Shown here in pieces: positions 8,595 through 16,617 of a stretch of DNA of 64,000 nt. Under the pieces are notes generated by a model, which worked only from the letters and a program-made list of their open reading frames with translations, searched no databases and was not told where the DNA came from. The DNA is from Alkalihalobacterium alkalinitrilicum (GTDB taxonomy: Bacteria > Bacillota > Bacilli > Bacillales > Bacillaceae_F). The DNA lies in NCBI RefSeq assembly GCF_002019605.1, contig NZ_KV917368.1:4168519-4232518 (forward strand), given 5' to 3'. Every line of letters begins with the position of its first letter. Within the stretch, counting starts at the first letter, position 1. Made by a program: the position numbers and the translations under genes.

Positions 8595-9311
8595 TCATAT
8601 AATCTGTTCTAGTAATGAAGGCTTTCCTAATATGAAGCCTTGACCATACTGGATATCTAATGTTTTAGCTACAGCTAATTCGGAAGGAGTTTCAATACCT
8701 TCTAAAATCACTGAACAATCGTTTTGTACAGAATAATTATTCAATAGTTGAATATAGGACTGTTTTTTCTTTGAAAGGTGTAAATCTTTTGAAAAGTAGC
8801 GATCTAACTTCAGAAAATCTGGATCTAACTCGACGATGCTTTGGGCATTAGAATATCCCTTTCCTGTATCATCGATAGCAATCAAAAAACCAAAATTCTT
8901 TAAAACAGCTATTTTTTGCTTCAGTTCGTCCATTTTGTTATTAATCTCAGATTCTGAAAGTTCTAAAACAATTTGTTGACTAAGAAGGACATCTTCAGCG
9001 ATAATTTTATTAAGAAAAGTTGGGAAATTTGGATGTAAAAGTGTCGATGGAAAGATATTTAAAAACAATTTTCCTTTACTTTTCGTTAAGCCTGCTGAAC
9101 GGTAGGTGGAAATCGCTTTATGAATGGACCCCGAATCCAATTCATAAAGCTTTTTCTCTTTTCTAGCCTCAATAAACGTAGCTTCAGGATTAGGAAATAG
9201 CTTAGATCTTAATAAAACTTCAAATCCCAGTATGCGCCAATTGTTCAAGTCATAAATGGGTTGAAAATGATGATAGAAATTCTCCTCACGTATTAAATTG
9301 TTAATTAACAC
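8595..9311 (-). CDS. EAL-domain cyclic-di-GMP phosphodiesterase
   Basis: This is a stand-alone EAL domain of 238 residues, which would hydrolyse cyclic-di-GMP to pGpG in the cytoplasm. The EAL position reads GFEVLLR, keeping the metal-binding glutamate. The other catalytic elements are present: LFLNIFP (Asn), VLELSESE (Glu), IAIDDTGKGYSN (Asp-Asp), FLKLDRY (Lys), ILEGIET (Glu) and YGQGF (Gln). It therefore looks active. There is no membrane segment or sensory domain, so regulation is likely at expression level through the riboswitch and terminator directly upstream. The ATG is the first codon after that leader. It forms an operon with the PilZ gene. Confidence 0.9.
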   Translation of the reverse strand: MLINNLIREENFYHHFQPIYDLNNWRILGFEVLLRSKLFPNPEATFIEARKEKKLYELDSGSIHKAISTYRSAGLTKSKGKLFLNIFPSTLLHPNFPTFLNKIIAEDVLLSQQIVLELSESEINNKMDELKQKIAVLKNFGFLIAIDDTGKGYSNAQSIVELDPDFLKLDRYFSKDLHLSKKKQSYIQLLNNYSVQNDCSVILEGIETPSELAVAKTLDIQYGQGFILGKPSLLEQII

Positions 9312-9340
9312 GAGTACGTATCCCCCTTTTTTATGTAAAT

Positions 9341-9376
9341 AAAAAAGATGGAACCCGAAAAATAGGTATCCATCTT
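9341..9376 (-). terminator. Riboswitch expression-platform terminator
   Basis: On the minus strand AAAGATGGA pairs with TCCATCTTT across a short loop and ends in TTTTTT. It begins five bases after the aptamer and lies just before the EAL start, the classic layout of a transcription-terminating riboswitch. Confidence 0.8.
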
Positions 9377-9380
9377 TACC

Positions 9381-9474
9381 AGTTCTTTCGGTAACCCAGC
9401 CGTCATAGTATAGTACCTTAGACCTGTGGCTTTGCGTCCTTATTTTTCAATAAGTTTGCCTTTATCTTAAAACT
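9381..9474 (-). promoter_or_regulatory. Cyclic-di-GMP-I (GEMM-I) riboswitch
   Basis: The minus strand carries the GEMM-I core in order: GATAAAGGCAAAC, a CTTATT-GAAA-AATAAG hairpin with a GNRA loop, GGACGCAAAGCC, a variable arm (CAGGTCTAAGG), then GGCTGGGTTACCGAAAG. The outer stem is AGTTTT/AGAACT. This matches the known aptamer nearly base for base at its invariant positions. It lies upstream of the EAL-PilZ operon with an intrinsic terminator in between, so cyclic-di-GMP level is predicted to gate transcription of its own phosphodiesterase. Whether the ligand turns expression on or off cannot be read with certainty. Confidence 0.93.
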
Positions 9475-9590
9475 ATTATTAATACATGTATTTATGTTTA
9501 ATACTTTAACCACATTATAAATGAAATAAAAGAACTTTCCAACCAGTATAATACAAATTTTGATAATTTTTTGTGCAATTAGTTCTAAGC

Positions 9591-9620
9591 TGCCACAGTG
9601 AGACCCCGAGATTTGTCGAA
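9591..9620. repeat. REP-like motif copy
   Basis: TGCCACAGTGAGACCCCGAG followed by ATTTGTCGAA is a degenerate copy of the dispersed motif. The region 9475-9830 otherwise holds only AT-rich spacer and a small GTACC-type inverted repeat around 9775-9805. Confidence 0.45.
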
Positions 9621-9854
9621 CATAATCCTTTAATGTTTTCCCGATATATGCGATGAGAACCTGGACTTTCGTTGGAGATTAGACTATATCAAATTACAGG
9701 AAGCCACTTTTTCACTTCCTTTTCCTCCTTTATGAACCCTTTTGATAATTACAAATTTATGATTTTTTTAGCAATGTACCTAAAAAATTATTTTTAGGTA
9801 CATTGTTGTTTTTGTCCCTTTTCCCATATATACATGGTGAAAGGGGGTGAGAAC

Positions 9855-10061
9855 ATGCTTACTAATTCTCGCTTAGTGATTGTATTCGAAACAGGGATCA
9901 ATCAAATCGGTGAGCCGATCTTGAAAACGAAGAGCTTTAACAACATTAAAATGGGGGCAACGAACGAGCAGTTAAAAGCTGTCGCTGATGCGTTAACACC
10001 GCTTCAAGGTTGGACACCTTATAAGATGGAACGCAGCAATACGTATAATCTTGAGGCTTAA
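9855..10061 (+). CDS. DUF1659 family protein
   Basis: This small soluble protein of 68 residues belongs to the DUF1659 type (RLVIVFETGINQIGEPILKTKSF, then ATNEQLKAVADALTPLQ). It is the first gene of a conserved three-gene Bacillus cassette, DUF1659-DUF2922-YvrJ, of unknown role. The ATG at 9855 follows a strong AAAGGGGGTGA site; the longer in-frame start at 9834 would overlap that site. There are no membrane segments. The next gene begins 34 bases downstream behind its own AAAGGAG site. Confidence 0.8.
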   Translation: MLTNSRLVIVFETGINQIGEPILKTKSFNNIKMGATNEQLKAVADALTPLQGWTPYKMERSNTYNLEA

Positions 10062-10095
10062 CTTTATGAAATGATGATAGAAAGGAGAGTTTAGG

Positions 10096-10311
10096 ATGAC
10101 GAAACGACTAGAACTTGTATTTGAAAATGAGCAAGCGAAAACGGTGACACTTTCACTCGACAACCCGGTATATCCAGTTGATCCGACTGCGGTTGGTGCC
10201 GCTATGGATGCGATCATTGCAGAAAATGCGTTTACATCAGCTGGTGGAAACTTAGTAGCGAAAAAGAGTGCGCGTGTTGTTGACCGAACAGTGGAAATGA
10301 TTGAATTTTAA
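10096..10311 (+). CDS. DUF2922 family protein
   Basis: This 71-residue protein belongs to the DUF2922 type: TKRLELVFENEQAKTVTLSL, the NPVYPVDPTAVGAAMDAII turn and a C-terminal AKKSARVVDRTVEMIEF. It pairs with the DUF1659 gene upstream and the YvrJ gene downstream. No catalytic motif is visible and the function is unknown. An AGAGGC/GCCTCT hairpin with a T run separates it from yvrJ, so expression of the third gene may be reduced. Confidence 0.8.
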   Translation: MTKRLELVFENEQAKTVTLSLDNPVYPVDPTAVGAAMDAIIAENAFTSAGGNLVAKKSARVVDRTVEMIEF

Positions 10312-10323
10312 TTATTAGCAGGG

Positions 10324-10358
10324 AAAGGAAGAGGCGAAGTTAGGCCTCTTCCTTTTTT
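10324..10358 (+). terminator. Terminator between DUF2922 and yvrJ genes
   Basis: AAGGAAGAGGC and GCCTCTTCCTT flank a short loop and are followed by T residues. A diverged copy of the same hairpin occurs at 14225-14252 upstream of the broken YvrJ copy. Confidence 0.65.
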
Positions 10359-10379
10359 AAATGATGAAGGGAGATTTTG

Positions 10380-10562
10380 ATGATGGAAACGTGGCTACCG
10401 CTTTTAAGTGAGTTTGGCTTTCCTGTGATGGTGACTCTTTACTTGTTGCATCGCGTCGAAAAAAAGTTAGACATAGTCAACCAATCGATCGAGCGACTAC
10501 CCGAAAGCTTAGCAACACTTCAATATTATGGAGGAACGGAGCAGAAGAGAAGTAGTATGTGA
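10380..10562 (+). CDS. YvrJ family protein
   Basis: This is a 60-residue YvrJ-type protein with one N-terminal hydrophobic segment (WLPLLSEFGFPVMVTLYLL), the HRVEKKLD motif and a short helical tail (SIERLPESLATL). It is likely a small single-pass membrane protein. An AAGGGAG site precedes the tandem ATGs at 10380/10383. Two further copies, one fragment (10732-10770) and one frameshifted (14275-14458), lie downstream, showing that this cassette has been duplicated locally. Confidence 0.78.
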   Translation: MMETWLPLLSEFGFPVMVTLYLLHRVEKKLDIVNQSIERLPESLATLQYYGGTEQKRSSM

Positions 10563-10570
10563 GGATGAGT

Positions 10571-10600
10571 GAACCATCTAGCGTAGGTGCTAGGTGGTTC
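10571..10600 (+). terminator. Hairpin after yvrJ
   Basis: GAACCATCTAGC and GCTAGGTGGTTC form a 12 bp stem with a six-base loop just past the yvrJ stop. There is no strong T run, so termination is only probable. Confidence 0.5.
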
Positions 10601-10731
10601 TCGTCGTTACAAGTCTGTCAAAATTTGATCTTCTATGTCGAGAAATCTTTAAATCATGAAAAGTTGAAAATAAATAAGGTCAAGTTGAAAATAAAAATGC
10701 TGTGATCCATCTTCATTCAGTGGTTGCGTAA

Positions 10732-10770
10732 GTGTTCGTGACTCTCTACTTGCTGCACCGCGTCGAAAAA
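10732..10770 (+). pseudogene. Fragment of a second YvrJ gene
   Basis: The stretch encodes VFVTLYLLHRVEK, the heart of a YvrJ protein, with no start and a stop codon soon after. The rest of 10563-10880 holds no other gene. It marks an old duplication of the cassette. Confidence 0.6.
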
Positions 10771-10880
10771 ATAAATGTTCAGGTATAAATAAATAGTCTT
10801 AAAGAACTATTACATTTCAAAAGAATGGGATTATAATTATCTAGTCGCGACACAGTTAAATAAGAAGGGAAATTAGAAAA

Positions 10881-11360
10881 GTGAATAAAAAAATGATTAG
10901 TGCAATCATTACTGTGGTGTTTCTAGGTATTAGTGGATATTACTTTTTTCAAAATGCCTCAGGCAATACAGATTTAATGTTAACGTATATTGAGGAAACG
11001 AATCACTTAACAGATAATTATAATCTATTACTTTATGAAGAAGAATTGATTGATACAGAAGAGGAATTAGTGACTTTTACTGAAAAGGTACTCCTGCCTT
11101 CATTAGATAGTATTATAGCTGAGGCTAAGCAGTATGGAGATAGCATCGAAAATGACAAGCTAAAAGAAGTTCATAATTTGCATGTACAAGCATTGGAGTT
11201 ACGTCTTCAAGCGGATCAAGCTTGGTTAGAAGGTGCTGAAGCGGAGGCACTTTATGTCGAATCAGATACTTTCTACGAGAAGTACGAGTCGAACTTAAAC
11301 AGTCTAGCCCGTCAGTGGGGAGTAGAGATTGAATGGGAAGAGACTGAAAATGAAGAATAA
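10881..11360 (+). CDS. Hypothetical secreted or membrane-anchored helical protein
   Basis: This protein of 159 residues begins at a GTG with a modest AAGAAGGGA site. It has a short basic N-terminus and one hydrophobic segment (MISAIITVVFLGISGYYFF), then an acidic, almost wholly helical extracytoplasmic part. The latter includes LTYIEETNHLTDNYNLLLYEE and several heptad-like stretches (LKEVHNLHVQALELRLQAD). No cysteine follows the signal segment, so it is anchored rather than lipidated. I do not recognise the family. It is monocistronic, with a short GC stem downstream. Confidence 0.65.
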   Translation: MNKKMISAIITVVFLGISGYYFFQNASGNTDLMLTYIEETNHLTDNYNLLLYEEELIDTEEELVTFTEKVLLPSLDSIIAEAKQYGDSIENDKLKEVHNLHVQALELRLQADQAWLEGAEAEALYVESDTFYEKYESNLNSLARQWGVEIEWEETENEE

Positions 11361-11366
11361 TAGGAT

Positions 11367-11392
11367 GCCCACTCTTAGGAGTGGGTTATTTA
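11367..11392 (+). terminator. Short hairpin after the helical protein gene
   Basis: GCCCACTC and GAGTGGGT flank a four-base loop with a weak T stretch. It lies seven bases after the stop codon. Confidence 0.5.
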
Positions 11393-11607
11393 ATTTATGA
11401 TCAAAAGATGCTACAATTTAACTCGTTGGTTCAAATAATTTTCACTGGGTCTCTTTCCGTGAATTTAATGATTAAAGATTGTTCAGAATGACCTTATAGA
11501 TTTTGTGATAATATAAAAGGAAATATTGGGATGTACATTAAGAAGTGTTTAATACATAAATTCTACATCCTTTCGATTGGGCAGAAAATATATAGTAAAG
11601 TGAGTAG

Positions 11608-12711
11608 ATGAAAATGAAGAAAAAAGTAATGGTTGTTTTTGGAACTAGGCCTGAAGCGATAAAAATGTGTCCATTAGTTAAAGAACTTAAAACACGGGAC
11701 AAGCTGGAAACGGTTGTTTGTGTTACAGGTCAACATCGAGAAATGTTAGATCAGGTATTAAGTGCTTTTCATGTGGTGCCTGATTACGACTTATCGATTA
11801 TGAAGGCAAAACAGACATTATTTGATGTGACGATAAATATTTTAGAGAAAATGAAAAGTATTCTAGAAGAAGTGAAACCAGATGTAGTATTAGTCCATGG
11901 CGACACATCAACTACATTTGTAACAGCTTTAGCTTGTTTTTATTTACAAATTCCTGTAGGTCATGTTGAAGCTGGCTTAAGAACATACAATATTTATTCC
12001 CCGTATCCAGAAGAATTCAATCGTCAAGCAGTTGGTGTCTTAGCTCAATATCACTTTGCTCCTACGGAAATGTCAAAGGAGAACTTAGTGAAAGAAGGGA
12101 AGAACATAGAAACGATCTATGTTACAGGCAATACAGCGATTGATGCTCTGAAAACGACCGTTCGTGATGATTATACAAACGATCATTTAGAGTGGGTAGG
12201 AGATAGTAAACTAATTATGATTACGGCTCATCGTAGAGAAAACTTAGGTGAACCAATGAAAAATATGTTCCGAGCGATCAAGCGGATTGTTGATGAGCGT
12301 GAAGACATTAAGGCGATCTATCCAATACATATGAACCCTGTAGTTAGAGAAGCAGCTAATGAAATATTAGGCAATTGTGATCGTGTGAAAATTATAGAGC
12401 CTTTAGAAGTATTGGACTTTCATAACTTCCTTTCTAGATCGTATTTAATTCTAACCGATAGTGGCGGAATTCAGGAAGAAGCTCCTAGTCTAGGTAAACC
12501 AGTACTAGTGATGAGAGATACAACAGAGCGTCCTGAAGGCATTGCCGCTGGAACCTTGAAATTAGTTGGGACCGACGAAGAAATTATTTATAATACATTT
12601 AAGTTATTGCTCGAAGATACAGTAGAATATGAAAAAATGAGCCAAGCAAGTAATCCTTACGGTGATGGCTTAGCTAGTAAGCGAATAGCCGATGTTTTGG
12701 AGAGTAGTTAA
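11608..12711 (+). CDS. wecB: UDP-N-acetylglucosamine 2-epimerase (non-hydrolysing)
   Basis: This enzyme interconverts UDP-GlcNAc and UDP-ManNAc in the cytoplasm, supplying ManNAc for teichoic acid linkage or surface polysaccharide. The 367 residues match the family length. Motifs include FGTRPEAIKMCPLV at the N-terminus, CVTGQHREML, VLVHGDTSTTF, GHVEAGLRTY, PEEFNRQ, ITAHRRENLG, and the C-terminal TDSGGIQEEAPSLGKPVLVMRDTTERPEG that binds the UDP. The catalytic acids and histidine of the family appear present. It is not in an obvious polysaccharide operon, and an IS3-type element lies just downstream. The ATG at 11608 could be replaced by the one at 11614. Confidence 0.93.
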   Translation: MKMKKKVMVVFGTRPEAIKMCPLVKELKTRDKLETVVCVTGQHREMLDQVLSAFHVVPDYDLSIMKAKQTLFDVTINILEKMKSILEEVKPDVVLVHGDTSTTFVTALACFYLQIPVGHVEAGLRTYNIYSPYPEEFNRQAVGVLAQYHFAPTEMSKENLVKEGKNIETIYVTGNTAIDALKTTVRDDYTNDHLEWVGDSKLIMITAHRRENLGEPMKNMFRAIKRIVDEREDIKAIYPIHMNPVVREAANEILGNCDRVKIIEPLEVLDFHNFLSRSYLILTDSGGIQEEAPSLGKPVLVMRDTTERPEGIAAGTLKLVGTDEEIIYNTFKLLLEDTVEYEKMSQASNPYGDGLASKRIADVLESS

Positions 12712-12800
12712 GGTGTCAATGTGCGTTGCGATCCCAAAAGTAGACAATATAAATTCGGATTTTATTTAGGAGACCAGGTTTGACAAGGCTTGGTTCCTTT

Positions 12801-12908
12801 TTCTTCTCATCATCATGAAGTGTCTCAGATAGGCGGAAGCCCATCAAGGAAAGCACTTGACAGCCTTCCGCCTATCTGAGGTGAAAGTTGTCAAGATGAG
12901 AAGGAGAA
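12801..12908. repeat. Large nested inverted repeat inside the IS element
   Basis: Inner arms CTCAGATAGGCGGAAG (12824-12839) and CTTCCGCCTATCTGAG (12865-12880) pair perfectly over 16 bp. Outer arms TTCTTCTCATC and GATGAGAAGG-type extend the fold. It lies downstream of orfB and could be a terminator, a regulatory RNA or a nested miniature element. Confidence 0.6.
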
Positions 12909-12931
12909 AATGTGGCATGTATGCCCTGTGG

Positions 12932-13808
12932 TTAACTCGCTTTGACATATTGAGCGGGTGTTCTATAATCTAAAACTCCTTGGATTCGATTATGATTATA
13001 ATAGTGGGTATAATCATGAATGATTTTTTTAGCTTCTTCTAAATCTTTTATTGTTTTTAGTACTTTACGTTCTGCTTTTATAAAGGAGAAAAAGCTCTCA
13101 ATACATGCATTATCAATGCAATTAGCCTTCCTAGACATGCTCGGATTAATCGTATAAGTTCCCATTAATTCTTTCCATCTATTAGATCGGTATTGCATTC
13201 CACGGTCAGAATGAATGATTAGTTTTTCATCAATTACTCTAATTTCCAGTGCATATAAAAGTGAATCTTCTACAAGCTGAACGTCATTTACATCAGATAA
13301 TTGATATCCTACTATATAATTGTCGTGAAGATCCATTACGGCAGATAAATATAATTTCTTATTACCTATTGGAAATTCAGTCACGTCAGTCACCCATTTT
13401 TCGCTTAATTTGGTAGTTGAGAAGTCTCTTTTTAAGAGATTTTCATAAATATGACCAGCGCCTAATGTGTTTTTCCCACTAATAGATTTCCTTTTTTCTT
13501 TGCGTGCTTGGCTTTTATAGCCTAACTCTCGCATTAATCTTCTTACTACTTTCTCACTTACATCGATATTATACTTATCTCGTAGTTCTGCGTGTATTTT
13601 TCTATACCCATAGTTTTTATCATGGTCATGATAACTTATACCAATATATTCCTTTAACTGTTTATCTTTGGGAGATTCCTTTTTCTTTTTTCTTTTAGTT
13701 TTCACATATTTATAGTAGCCAGCTCTAGTAACCCCCAAATTTTCACACATTTTTGAGATGGGGTATTTTGACCTTAATAAATATATAGCTTCGAACTTTA
13801 ACCTTTTG
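12932..13808 (-). CDS. IS3 family transposase OrfB
   Basis: This is the integrase-fold DDE transposase. The frame opens before its first ATG (13750), with KRLKFEAIYLLRSKYPISKM, and is likely reached by -1 frameshifting at a GCAAAAGG site in the end of orfA. Motifs include the HTH_21 region (YGYRKIHAELR), then catalytic EKWVTDVTEF (first D), IHSDRGMQY (second D) and CIDNACIESFFSFIKAE (E). All three catalytic acids are present and the frame is uninterrupted, so the element may be active. The C-terminal YYNHNRIQ...TPAQY signature is also typical. Confidence 0.88.
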
Positions 13809-14091
13809 CCTCCCTTCTTTGAAGTTGTAGGTACTTTTTTAGCAATTCATTCTCCATTTTCAGCTCTTTAATTTGTTGATCTTTATCGATTCCGCGATAG
13901 GTTCTAATTTTTCTATTTAAGCCTGCTTCGCCATAAGTTTCATATTTTTCAATCCATATATAGATATAGTCAGGATCTTTAACATCATAGTCTTTCGCAA
14001 CAGTCTTAACACTTTCACCGGCTAGGACTCTTGTAACAGCCTCAAGTTTTAGTTCGGGTGAATACCTGTTATTAGTTTTATTAGTAGACAT
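13798..14091 (-). CDS. IS3 family transposase OrfA (HTH protein)
   Basis: This 97-residue protein has a helix-turn-helix (RYSPELKLEAVTRVLAGES, TVAKDYDVKD, YIYIWIEKYETYGEAGL) and a C-terminal leucine-zipper-like helix (IKELKMENELLKKYLQLQRR). Such OrfA proteins bind the element's ends and, by frameshift fusion with OrfB, form the full transposase. The 3' end overlaps the beginning of the orfB frame at an A-rich slippery sequence. The start ATG lies about 60 bases inside the right inverted repeat. Confidence 0.88.
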   Translation of the reverse strand: MSTNKTNNRYSPELKLEAVTRVLAGESVKTVAKDYDVKDPDYIYIWIEKYETYGEAGLNRKIRTYRGIDKDQQIKELKMENELLKKYLQLQRREAKG

Positions 14092-14155
14092 TCAAATTCG
14101 CTCCTTTTACCCTAGTGATAGTCAAAAGTTCCCGAATTTATACCTGTCAACTAAG

Positions 14156-14204
14156 AGGGGCGCAATTCACTGTGTGACACCCCGAAATATCGTGAAAATT
14201 GTCG
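14156..14204. repeat. REP-like palindrome copy
   Basis: GGGGCGCAATTCACTGTGTG followed by ACACCCCGAAATAT and, after a gap, AATTGTCGA. It is almost the same as the copy at 18112-18160 and lies two or three bases from the end of the IS element. Confidence 0.6.
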
Positions 14205-14224
14205 ATAGAGCGATAGAGAGTAGT

Positions 14225-14252
14225 GGAAGAGGTTCTGCCTCCTCCTTTTTCA
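14225..14252 (+). terminator. Diverged copy of the DUF2922-yvrJ terminator
   Basis: GGAAGAGG, a short loop and CCTCCTCC precede a T run. It corresponds in position and sequence to the hairpin at 10324-10358. Confidence 0.45.
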
Positions 14253-14274
14253 TGAAGAAAGAAAGGAGGATTTT

Positions 14275-14458
14275 ATGATGGAGGCATTGCTAACGCTTTT
14301 TAAATGAGTTTGGATTCCTTGTGTTCGTGACCCTATACTTGTTGCATCGTGTAGAGAAAAAGTTAGACATGGACAACCAATCGATCCAGCGACTACCAGA
14401 AAGCCTAGCGCTGCTTCAGTTTTATGGAAGATCTGATCAAAAGAAAAACAGTAAATAA
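14275..14458 (+). pseudogene. YvrJ paralogue with single-base frameshift
   Basis: After tandem ATGs and an AAAGGAGG site the frame reads MMEALLTLFK and stops. Removing one T from the T5 run at 14297-14301 restores LLNEFGFLVFVTLYLLHRVE and KKLDMDNQSIQRLPESL up to the stop at 14456-14458. It is thus a complete YvrJ copy broken by a one-base expansion in a homopolymer, which could also be a base-calling error. Sequence similarity to 10310-10562 covers the upstream hairpin as well. Confidence 0.75.
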
Positions 14459-14493
14459 AAGTGCAACGAAGTAATAACTAGAAAAAGTTCTTT

Positions 14494-14521
14494 TCTGTCA
14501 CAGTGACGACCCGAAATTTGT
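14494..14521. repeat. REP-like motif copy
   Basis: TGTCACAGTGACGACCCGAA followed by ATTTG. It is the last copy before the nitrilase operon. The gap 14522-14956 shows no gene I can support; it has a GGGAGGGAGG-like stretch near 14732 and an AT-rich tail that may hold the operon promoter. Confidence 0.45.
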
Positions 14522-14956
14522 TTATAAAATTTTATGATTAATTTTTGTAACTCCTCTCCACTGAATCCTCAACGCTCAACACTCTCATTTCACTTGATTG
14601 TAACTCAAATCAGAGTGTCTTCAAGTATGATTAGCAACCTGACATTTAAATAAAAATTACAAAAGCCACGTCCCTTGTCCCTTGGCAACGTATTTATGGT
14701 CATCATTTGGACCTCAGCTAACAAACATTAGGAGGGAGGTAAACGCATAGTCTAATTAATTCCACTTTATTGTAAATTTTTGCTTCTTTTTATAAAATGA
14801 AGTATAGATTTTTTTAAGGTGATCTACCAAACGAGGTTGACTTTTCTATTAAACTAATTTTATCAACTTGTTTATTGTTCAGGTTTAAGAGTTTGTTTGT
14901 TGCGATCTTATTAGAATAGGGAGCTAAAAAAATAGTAGTGAAGGAGGTGGAGATCA

Positions 14957-16615
14957 GTGACGGAACGTACTTCAGAAAAAATTAGTAGTATTGTAAGTAA
15001 GCTCAATTGTTCAGACTGTAAATTAATTAATTTTGCGAAAGGTGAGATCCGCTGTAAAGCTGATAGTTGTTCATGTGAAAACAAAAAAATTGAGCACAAA
15101 ACCATACTTGACCTTTATGCTAATCTCTATTTTCATTTAGATAATATTAACTTAGCAGAATTTGAGACGATTATTCAGGATGACGATGGATTGTATCAAA
15201 AAATTCATCAAGAGATAAAGGACGCATGGAAACATCATACACGGGAGTATCCGTACGATACATATGATGACAAGGATTTATCAGTTGAAACGAAACAACG
15301 ATTTGAAAAATCTTTACTGGTATCTTCTAATCTTGAAGAATTATTACTTACGATAGTTAGTTGGTTGTATATATTAGATGAGCACCTTGCTGGAATAGGA
15401 GATGATCTAGATCAGTTTCGGTTTGAAATGGAATTGAAAACGGTCCGAGGAATATTAATTCGGAAGAAACCCTCTATTATTACGGAATACTTTTCAGAAA
15501 ATGAAATTAATCCACCTGTTAATCCCAATTACATTTCTCTAATTGCAAATGTAAAAAACTTTCAGCTTGTTCAATCGAAATATCAATATTATGAAGTAAA
15601 ACATCAACGAATTTATCCGTTTGAATTACTTCAAGGAAAAACGATTGAAGATATATCCGTTGGTTTCCTACCAGGGAATCTCACATTCGAAGACTATAAA
15701 TGGGAAGTCAGCAGTGAAGATGAGAACTATAATAAAGCATTTGTTTTTCAAGAAATTATAAACGCAGATTATTATGATCATGTAGAAAAGAACATTGAAA
15801 AAGTTTTAACCAAAAAACCAAACTTCATTATTCTTCCCGAACTGGCGGCGCCATGGGAATTACAAACTAAGATTAAAATACAAATAGAAGATCATTTTAC
15901 AGAGATTGATGCCAAAGGATTACCTGAGCACCTAGCCTTACTTATTTCAGGTTCGTTTCATGAAAAAACAACGTTGATCTTTCCTCATGAACAACACAAG
16001 GCTGAAAAGTTTTATAATGTATCATCGATTGCTCTAGGTGACGGTAGTGACTTCTATCATGTATGCAAAATGAATAAGTTTAAAGTTGTTAAGTACAAAG
16101 GTTATCAAGGAAGTTTAGCAGCATTTCGAGAAAATCATGGTATTGAAAAAAGCGCATTTGATAAGCGGGAAATTAAGATTATTGAAACACCAATAGGGAG
16201 AATCGCCATATTAATTTGTGTTGATTTGCTGAACATTAATGTTGAAGAAATTATCACAGAGCGGCATGTTAATATCCTTTTCGTCATGACATTAACCCAA
16301 AGTCCCTCAACAGGGAAATTTTTGAGAAGAATGCAAGAGTTAGGAGAGCGTTCGCAAACAACAGTTATTATCTGTAACAATACGGGTTCTTTTCAGAATA
16401 GCGACAAAATTGTTGCTTATTTTCCAGGGATTAAAGAGCCGTTTACAAGTGATCAAGATGGGGAAGTTTATACAATAAAAGAGATGATTGAAGGCGCACA
16501 AAAAAACAGTGCTAAAAAAGAGAGAAAGAAAAGATTGCTAAAAAAAGTAAAACTACATACAATAGACAGTAAGGTGTACTATCTGTGTACTAAAAGGGAT
16601 GCTGAGGAGGGATAG
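14957..16615 (+). CDS. Nitrilase-fold carbon-nitrogen hydrolase with cysteine-rich N-terminus
   Basis: This large protein of 552 residues starts at a GTG behind a perfect AAGGAGGTG site. It has three parts. First is a short cysteine cluster (Cys18, 21, 33, 38, 40; LNCSDCKLIN) that could bind metal. Second is a helical middle (about 45-190) of no known type. Third is a C-terminal domain (about 210-500) with nitrilase-superfamily hallmarks: NFIILPELAAP with Glu295, HVCKMNKF with Lys371 or Lys374, and IGRIAILICVDLL with Cys421. These would form the Glu-Lys-Cys triad that cleaves amide or nitrile C-N bonds. The substrate is unknown. It heads a tight three-gene operon in a mobile-element-rich stretch, which suggests an accessory or defence role (inference). 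Confidence 0.8.
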   Translation: MTERTSEKISSIVSKLNCSDCKLINFAKGEIRCKADSCSCENKKIEHKTILDLYANLYFHLDNINLAEFETIIQDDDGLYQKIHQEIKDAWKHHTREYPYDTYDDKDLSVETKQRFEKSLLVSSNLEELLLTIVSWLYILDEHLAGIGDDLDQFRFEMELKTVRGILIRKKPSIITEYFSENEINPPVNPNYISLIANVKNFQLVQSKYQYYEVKHQRIYPFELLQGKTIEDISVGFLPGNLTFEDYKWEVSSEDENYNKAFVFQEIINADYYDHVEKNIEKVLTKKPNFIILPELAAPWELQTKIKIQIEDHFTEIDAKGLPEHLALLISGSFHEKTTLIFPHEQHKAEKFYNVSSIALGDGSDFYHVCKMNKFKVVKYKGYQGSLAAFRENHGIEKSAFDKREIKIIETPIGRIAILICVDLLNINVEEIITERHVNILFVMTLTQSPSTGKFLRRMQELGERSQTTVIICNNTGSFQNSDKIVAYFPGIKEPFTSDQDGEVYTIKEMIEGAQKNSAKKERKKRLLKKVKLHTIDSKVYYLCTKRDAEEG

Positions 16616-16617
16616 AG

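Larger units (their letters stand above)
12739..14153 (-). mobile_element. IS3 family (IS150-like) insertion sequence
   Basis: The element of about 1.4 kb is bounded by imperfect inverted ends (AGTAGACA-N2-TATAAATTCGG on the left; the complement of AGTTGACAGGTATAAATTCGG on the right). It contains orfA and orfB in -1 frame relation. A large hairpin lies between the orfB stop and the left end. Clear target duplications are not visible, and the exact ends are inferred from the repeats. REP-like motif and YvrJ relics lie next to the right end. Confidence 0.75.
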
